Source of the DNA: Priapulus caudatus
Lineage: Eukaryota > Priapulida > Priapulimorpha > Priapulimorphida > Priapulidae
Assembly (NCBI RefSeq): GCF_000485595.1
Contig: NW_014577150.1
Location: 377,596-431,767, forward strand
Length of the DNA: 54,172 nt
Direction: 5' to 3'
Shown here: positions 25,065 through 34,843 of the stretch, in pieces
How positions within the stretch are numbered: the first letter of the stretch is position 1
How the letters are laid out: every line of letters begins with the position of its first letter
The notes under the pieces: generated by a model
Told to the model about the DNA's origin: nothing
Database searches by the model: none
Seen by the model: only the letters and a program-made list of their open reading frames with translations
Program-made: the position numbers and the translations under genes

Positions 25065-28000
25065 GCTGTTGTTGCATGTTGTTTTTGTTTTGCGCTGCTG
25101 TCTGTTGTGGTTGTTGTGTGATGTTGTTGTTGGTTGTTGTGTTTGGTGTGTTGTGTTCGTTGTTGTTGTTGTTGTTGTTTGTTGTTGTGTTGTTTGTTGT
25201 TGTGTGCTGCTGCTGCTGCGCTGTGTTTAATTGTGGCATTTTATGTGAACAACTTCGTTCAGACTGCAACGCTCGTCTGATCATAATCGCAGTATGCACG
25301 CTTCCAGTTATTATGCAAATTTTTAGCACTATGAAGGTAGACGCCATAAATTATCTGGTCGTACTATCCCTGTATTAATTAATGTACACTATTATCTAGC
25401 TGAAGTGTCAGCAGAGGGAATCGTACATGTTTGCTTACTACACGTCACAGATGCCAGTTGGTGATGTTGTGTTACGACGCGCGCAGCGCGCGCTGCGATA
25501 CAGCAGCTGCATACAGCTCGTACAGCTACCTATATACTCGCCTATATATCAAAACTAGCGTGTGCATTTCAGTGTTATTTTTTATTGGGCGGTGTGGTGT
25601 GAGTAGGGTAGATCAGGATCCCGTACTATTTCAACTGAACTATCGAATGTTGACTATAAGTGTAGACTATAAAACGGTACACTCGGGATACGTATAGTCA
25701 GTGGAATGATGTTTTACGCGGGCTGTTAGACTGAACACCGATAAACGCCGTGTGATACATACATTATTGATGCTAATCAATGTTGTTTGGATATCTAAAA
25801 AAAAGAGTTCGAGTCCATTAGTGTTCATATTACTGAAATATCGTGGCCATCCTTAAAACAACATTTCAGTTCAGTCTATAGTCCAGTCCGTTACGGATAT
25901 TATATTGTCATTTGACGAATTAAACTGAAAATGACATGTTATAGCTCGAGGAAAATGTTGTTCTTACCAGCGCGCCCGTTGCTATTCCAATACCTATTGC
26001 TGCGGGCGCTGCAGCTCGAGCCTATATGCTGGCAATTTGCAGCGTATTGTAAATATATTTAACAGGAACACATATTTAGTAAATATGAATCCAATTCATG
26101 TAGATATAATAAATGTCGTACCTGTATTAGATGGCAAAATGCTGTGATTTTTAAAATACGAATAAAAAACAGCAATGTACCTCGATACAGCTAGGTCTGA
26201 AATTGAATAGCCTTGACCATGCAGACTCTCGTGATCTGTGTAACACAAAGGTTAAAAATACCTTTTCCCAATTAATTGAACTGACGGTTTATCTTTGTTC
26301 ACACACCTATTGTCCCTGACCTCGTGGAGCTGTAAAGGCCAGCTACCAGTAACCACATGCCATCTATCGATATGTCGATATCATATAGGCTTGTTATAAG
26401 ATATTGACTGTGTCACGGAGACATTTAGAAATTAATATGCGTGTTCGGTCCTTCCTATTCAACTATGAACTGTCACTGTCACGAACGTAGTGCATGTATT
26501 TCCTGAAAATTATGAATGGATTGGGTGGGCACTGCGTGTCAGGACGGGGTCGAATATATCAATCTTTGTTGAATTGTTGTTTAGACATTACTTGTGGCGG
26601 TGTGTGTCGTATTTATTATTTCTCTCGTCATCGTCTCGCAACGAAATTTGCTGGGGTGGGAGGATTTAGGGTTTAGCTCGCACGTATGTTTACCTCTTCT
26701 TATTGCTTTAGCGATTTATCTATTTACTCTAGCGATATAATGTACCATTTCCGTGTGACTTCGTGCTGTGGTGCTATGGGTATGGCAACTTCGCACAGCT
26801 AGGTGCTAGGTATGACAGTACCTCGAACGAGCGTGCATTGTGGGATGCTATATATATGCGATGGAATGGTCATTGTTACTATGTTATATTATGTTATATT
26901 ATTGTTACTATTTTACTATTAATATTACTATTACTATTACTATTATTATTACTTAGTAACTATTAATTTTACTTAAATTATTATTACTTAAATTACTTTA
27001 CTTAAAATTACTTTAAATTATTATTATTAAATTAACATTACTATTACTATAGTATACTGTCACTGTTACTATGTTATACTATGTTATATTACTGAAAATG
27101 TATGTTGATGCTTTAAGGGCCGGACACACCAGGCGATGCCATCGCCCGATGGCATCGCGCAGTCGTGGACACACCAGGCGATTGCATCGGGCGATGTTCA
27201 TCGCCGATGCCATCGGGCGATGGCATCGCACGATTCTTGCGGGCGGCAGTGCGCTTGGCTGATGAACTCTGGATTGGCTGATGAATTGTAAAATCGGGCA
27301 ATGTATCGCGGTGCGCGCGGACACACCAGCGATGGCATTGGGCGCGATGCCATCGGCCGATGCCATCAGGCGATAATATCAAACGTTTTGATCTGTGCGA
27401 TGCCATCGGCGGCGATTGAGTGGACACACCAGGCGATTTTCACGCCGATGCCATCGGCCGATGGCATCGCCTGGTGTGTCCGGCCCTTTACGGAGCGCTG
27501 TGCCAACAGCAGCGTTCTTATTAGTGTTAAACAGCTAGTGATGTGATTCATATCTTAATGAGAATCAATTTCCATTCTCCTCCATTTAACATACTCGCCA
27601 AAATAGCAACCAAAAGTTATACACACAAAACGTCTGTACTCGAGATTAATTATTAGTTTTCTATGTGTGTCACTCTAACAGTGTCTTTTCTTTCTGTTTT
27701 TTTTATTGCAGTTCTAGCATCATGTGTAGGCGTGTTTGTCCTTGGCTGTATAGGCTGGAGCTTGATAGAATACTGTCTCCATCGCTTTGTGTTCCACGCA
27801 GAACCACCGTCAGAATCTCCGTTCTGGATTTCAATGCATTTCGTTCTGCATGGTCAACATCACAAGGTAATTACTGAAAATTAAAATGGTTGCTTAAATA
27901 ACCAACCTAACCATTGTTATGCACCTAATTTTGACGTGAGATGCAGTAGGTTCGTTTAGTGCCATGGAATGCTGGGTATAATAAGTAGGTCACATTCTAA

Positions 28001-31000
28001 TATCACATCTAATATAAGTAGATGTAGTACAAGATCTACAGGTGATATATAAGTTATTTTATGCGATATGCTGGAAATAATATTACTCTGTCAGTGATTG
28101 TTTCTGTGTAGACATGGGTTTGTTGAATCATTTCGCCATGCTATTGGCAGTGTTTTTCTTAAATATGTTAGCCTCATACAAGTCTCAATTATCATGAGAT
28201 TAATCGATCTTGTTCTTGTGTTTTTGTGTTCTTGTGTCCATGACGTATAACATGCATCATTTAGGGCTGGATCATTACTGACGCGTATATTATGATGGGG
28301 CATATGAAATATTTACAAAATATCATGTCACAGTTACTAACGTGTGTATATATATACGTACTGATATTGTTAGGAGAAGCAGACCCACTTATTATCAGCA
28401 CTGTGAAATGTATGTTAATTGTAAAGTGAAGGGTGCGTATAGTTCTCATTTTACCACTCCATTGCGTGTCTTCAAAAACGAAGCTATACTTTCGCCCATC
28501 CTTGTGGGGGGCGAGCGTCTTCTTCAACCATATCCATGTGTGTGGTTTTGATATAGATTAGTACATTTCAATATTTTATTGTAGTTATTTGATAATCAAT
28601 ATGTACCCGTAATAAATCAATAATGTATGGTTTCTTCAGCAACGTTGGCTTGTACAACGTTGTGTTCTAGATCGCAGGTGCATATTCACACGCTCATTTC
28701 GATATTGCTCATCGTTTTATGCAGGTACCATTTGACCCAGGAAGGTTGGTGTTCCCACCTGTTGCGGCGTCTCTATTTGTAATCGTCTTATACTTCAGTC
28801 TCTGCTCTTTGCTACCTGATGCAGTAGCGAGCTGTTACACATCCGGTACGCTGTTTGGGTAGGTATTAACTTGGCAAGTTATGTGCCTCTCTAAATATAT
28901 GGGGCATGTTGTCTAGAAGTGAGTCCCCAATATTGGTTACTTTCTTATCAACAGTCAATATAGTGTGATAGCTATCGGTGCTAAGTGAGGTGCTCGCTGT
29001 GTAAATGCAATTGTCACTGTGACGGTCATTGAGTTACGATTAACAGGTTATCAATAGGCTTCACCTCATGTAAAATATATAGTGATGGTAATGGCCTATT
29101 GCAAGACCCTAATTAAACATCTCTCATATTGAGTTTTCTTACTATACGCTTGTGCCATGTCATTAACTCAGTCATATGCAAAGATGTGTGTACCTATATG
29201 TCGCAGTTTTTAGTTGTATTTTATAACATGAAGTAAAAAACATTCCTGGTTGTGATTGCTAGAAAATAGCGAAACCTTTGACAAGTCTTAGAAATCCAAA
29301 AGTTGATCACTTTGCTTGCATTATGCCAAATGGCGTGCTGCCAAAAAGTACTCATGGTGACACCGGTCCAGTCGAGCGCTGACAATCGCCATGCGAGACG
29401 ACATGCATTGAAATGCCTGCAGTATACCTATATACGTGTTCGGGGGGGGGGGGCAGAAAACAAACGTTTCGTCATGACTTGAGCAAATTTTCCTCAGCCG
29501 TGTGCTGTTTTATACCTGTTTGCGACAAAGAAGCAATCCACCTTACGAGAGTTGTCTTGCACTGAGTTGCAAATGTGTTTTGCAGGTACGTGTGCTACGA
29601 CTTGACACATTACTACCTCCACCACGGAGTGCCAAGTAACGGTAGTTATTTCGCCCGCCTGAAACAGCACCATGTGCAGCATCACTTTGCTCAGCAGAAC
29701 AGAGGTAAGAAACACTGGAAGGATGCTTATAGTGGGATATAGATAGTCAATAGCATATTAAGAAGGTAACATTTAAGAATTTAAAGGTACTTTTTAAGGT
29801 AATACGCTCTTGATAGAGTGTATCCTTTATCAGGAGTATATAATGGATATATAACACCTGCGACATACTCGTGTTATTATAATAGTACGTTGATACTAGA
29901 CTGACTCTACATTGATAATCAATTAACCTTGTGTGCTCAGCCACGGGGACGTTTCGAGCCAGTATTCATTGATAACTGACACTGGGTGATACTGTATGTG
30001 TGATATGTTCAAGAGCTAATAATACATATGAGGTATTATCCGCTCTTGATATGTTGCGGGGGATGGGACATAACGCGGTACCCAGACGGGAGAAATCATA
30101 TGTGTTTATGCGCGTCCTTTATATTCCTCGTGAATGGAGTAACTAGCATTACGGTAGTCCTCAATGAGGTTCTTATGACGTGTGTAGGTTGTAACAGCTG
30201 TTAACTGTCGACTGTATACGTGGCAGGCTGTAATGTAGTAGCCCTAGCTGTTATGTGGGGCGCTGTGCACAGATACGCTATATATATCGGGCAATGTTGA
30301 CAACTATTGAAGCTTCAATGCAGTTGATCAACATGCACTACAAGCAGATCAGCTCACTCGCTAGCTACTAATTATATGCAAATTTTATACATTTTATTGT
30401 AATCATTAAATATGCATGTTATCAAGAGCTAATAATTATTATTATTAGGTATTAAAAGATATTATTAGCTCTTGATGTTATTACCACCAATGCCATTGTG
30501 GCTTTTGAAACTTGAAGCCATAGTAAATCCAGTAAAATCAAGGATTTGAAAGGGGGCGTGGCCTAATCGTGACGTGGATTTGGGAATCTGTGCTGTACTT
30601 TGTAATGGATGACCGGACGCGTAGCCACTGCGTTTTATAAAATAAAATGTTCAAAAGCAATAAATCTACGTTCGCACCCACATACACACGAAATTTCGTT
30701 TTGGCAGTGTGATGTTTTATATGCAGTTATGTTACCTATCAGGAAATGTAGTGCACGACCTTATAAGTACCAATCGTATAAATCTCATTTTACTGCTCTA
30801 TATCAAACGTTATGTATAAAATTTCAACTATAAACATGAAATGCTCTGTGAATCTATATTAATTAATTAATTAATTAATTAGCTAGCCTACACTAGTTGT
30901 TTGGGATTGATTGTCAGTTCAGAAACAGTTCAGTTCAGTTTGTTATTGAAAGCCAAAGATTATATACACCATAGATTAATTTATCTGTGTTTAGACGCTA

Positions 31001-34000
31001 TCATATACGACTCGAGTCGCTTTATAATTTGTGTTAAGGTTAGTGATAGGGATAGTTATACTGTTTGTACTTGTTTGTGTGTGTGTGTGTGTGATGGTAC
31101 TGCCGTACTGGAGACATTAAGGTAAGACTGCAGCGCATACGTAATGTTTGTAAAAACGTTCTCAGAATGTCAGGAAAACTTTCCTAAAACACGTTATTAG
31201 AACGTTACTGAATAATGTTCTGCTAACCTAAAAGAAACATTCCCATAACATTCAAGGAACATAACTTTGTTAGCTGGGTAGAACCTCCAGCGAATGTTAC
31301 GAGAATGTTCCGTGTTTGCTTGGGTAGTGCACGACTTTATAAGTACCAATCGTATAAATCTAATTTTACTGCTCTATATCAAAGGTTATGTATAAAATTT
31401 CAACTATAAACATGAAATGCTCTGTGAATCTTTACGGGTAGTGTTTATGCCAAATGTCTATCCACATCCAAGTGTGTGTGTGCGCGCGCGCATGCGTGTG
31501 TGTGCGCGCGCGTGCGTGTGTGCGTGCGTGTGCGTGTGTGTGTGCGTGCGTGCTTGTGTAGGTGTGTGTGGATGTGTATATGTGCGTGCGTGTTATAGTT
31601 ATATGCGTACGTGTGTGCGTGCGTCTATTTAGGGGTAGGGTGTGAAATGTAAATGAACAACGGCTAGCTAATTAGCAGGTCTGGGTATACGTATAATTAC
31701 AGGTGAATCCTCCCTTAAACGGTGACGTAAAACATTAAATCTAGTAAGTGTTAATTGGTTTAACGGTGCGCGTTATATCGTGGTTTAACATAGTACAAAA
31801 CATTTGATCGGTGTTATGGTTATTTCAAGTTTTTGTTGGGAGAGTATACATAGCAGGACGATTTCTCTGAATGAGTGTTTCTTACATTTTTCGCGAGAGT
31901 TGTTGCGGTCGCCGTTGGTGGGTCTTCGATACTCTGTCCACTCTTTCACTATACTTTCAAAACTTGAGCGTTGTCACCTTGAGTAACGTCTACTTATGCA
32001 ACTGCCCAGGGGAGAAACTACTTGGTTCTATAAACGAACTAATTGATACCACTGGACTGTACTCTACTCGACAGATCTCGTGGCTTTGCTGGCTTTTTTA
32101 TCATAGCTGCATTATTTTTATACACGCTCAGATGCGTTTCTTTGGTGACTAACGGTGATTCATGCAGTTTGATAGGGCTCTAATCGTTTTGGTCAAGCTA
32201 ATTTCGTCTCTCCGAAGTACAGAGGTCAATGCATATTTTCTGTCAGGGGTTAAGACAAATGACCAGGGCCAGATTAATTCTGGACGTAAACAGGGTCAGC
32301 TATGCGCTTTAAAAATGGCAATTAAGTTTAACTACGGCCGGGGACTGCGAGGGGTGTTCATTGCTCAGGGCGCCATTACCACTACGGCCATCATCATCAC
32401 TACGTCACTACAACGTCACTATACGCACTTCACTGTCTCCTGGCTCTCTAAAGTTGACTGCTAGGTCTAAAGGTCACTAGGGCGTTGGCGCAAGCCACTC
32501 CTATGTACAACGCCATATAATTGGCTGAACACACAAGAAGCGTGCGCAGATATGATGTAGCCATAGAGATAATATACGAGCTAGACTATAATAGTGTGTC
32601 TATGTCGATTCTGTATAGTGTCTCTATATTATGGATGTAGCACCTGGCGTATACAGTTCGTTTACTCGGCAATAAAACTATTCAAGTTAGCATAGAGAAT
32701 TCCTAGGCCGCATGCACCATTATTAAATATGAATAAAACGCACGCGGTCACATTCGTATGTATTTATTTACACACGTTGGCGACATGCGCGGATGTGGAT
32801 GCGTAGTTCCCAATTCATTCGCTGTATAGCCCCCATTTACTGGTAACAAAGGTCTTGTTGAATATTTGAATGAAACTGAATAATTTACTAATAACGTAGC
32901 CAGACTGGTACTGAGCTGAGTATACAATACCAGCAAATAATCGTCACTGTCGTTACTGTTGTCAACGTCGTTATCACCTTCGTAATCGCCATCTTCAATA
33001 TTATTATTATTGTTATTATTATTATTGTTATTATTAGCTTGAGTTAGCTACTCAATCATATTAATATTAAATATTCTCAGTCTCCTGTGGCTCTACAGAC
33101 TGCATCTCCTCGCTGTAATACTATCAGCAGTGTCATAATATATAGACAAAGAAATATAAAATAAAGACTGTATGAAAAAACTAAGAAACTAAAGACTAGT
33201 ATAGACATAATCTATATTATGACACTCCTGATGCTATAGTGTTGTCAGAGCAAGGTGAGTGATTTCAGCCTCTATCAGAGTACGTGTGTCAATATGTACA
33301 CGCGCTGACATTATGCAACTTTGCACCTACTAAAACAACAATTACCTGGTAATAACCGTTCCATAACTGCCTGTTGGGTAGATCGGTACTGTCGCTATAG
33401 GCACCCTGCAGTGTACTGTATAAAGTGTAATGTTACAGCCACTGCTATCAACGTTTACTGAACTACTGGTTTGTGTAAGCGCAATCGTTGCGTGTCGGAT
33501 GTAAATGTCAAATAGTTCTACGCAGGAACATGATCTGACTGTCTTACTATGGGTTTACTACGTGTTTTCAGTTATATTTGGTGTAAGTTATACCACGTGC
33601 AAAACTTCTCGGTTCCATATTCGCTAGAAATATTTCTTTTGGAATGTTTTTTTATAAACCGTTGATTGATTGTTTACAATATTAACGTTGATGTTGTCAG
33701 GACGTGCGCGTCCACGAAACATTTCAGATGCAGGATACAGACCAAGGGCGTTTCTTTTTAAATAATTTAGGAGAAGATGGAGCTCAATATCTCGTATTAT
33801 GACTATTTAGTCTCAGTTAGATTTATGTGTGCGCGAGTTTAAATAATGGTCAGGTATAAATATTATTGTGCTTTTGTAATTAGCTCCTGTAATGATCTAA
33901 AATGTGTATAACAAAATTCAAAAGTTTAACCTCGGGAGAGGCTGCGTAACGTACAGAATGTTTACAGTTCTCGTGATTTCTCACCCTCAGGCTCATATAT

Positions 34001-34753
34001 ACATTACTGCCATTGCATGCATCCTAAATTAATAGCTGAGTCAGTAAAAAGATAAAAGGTAAAAGATAAAGTGATACAGATCCTCTGATTTCTCACCCTC
34101 AGGCTCATATATATACATTACTGCCATTACATGCATCCTAAATTAATAGCTGAGTCAGTAAAAAGATAAAAGACAAGGTCTAGGTTTTAAGATTTTAAGA
34201 TCATACATCAAGAGTCGTTAGGCCCTTACATGAATAGTTTATGACATTAGTTTCTTAATGATTACGCGGCACTATGCATTATTCTACATGCATATTATCA
34301 AGAGCAGATAAAGAAGGCCTTCTTTATCTGCTCTTGATATTATTCATTGGTAAGTATATATATATACAGGCCCGTAGCCAGCTTTATATGGGGGGGGGGG
34401 TTCGTTTTTAAATGTTGGCAATTTGTGAGGGCGCGAAGCGACCGAGCGAGGGAGCATGGCGACTGAGAAGGGGGAGGGTGTGCGATGGAGATTTTGCCAT
34501 TATTACACTAAAATGGAGCGATCTGGTGCATACCTGAGGTGAAATTCTGGTTTTTTTTTGCTCGGGGGTTGGGGGGGGGGGTTCGTGCTAACCCCCCCGA
34601 ACCCCCCTGGCTACGGGCCTGTATATATATATACTCTCTATAATTAACGTGCTTTCTATCATAGGCATTTATTAGGTCATGTAAATATTTTGCATTGTGT
34701 AGCTATATTGTGGAAAATGGAAACGGTTCATTCATCTGCTTCTTCTCTCTCTC

Positions 34754-34843
<90 letters not shown>

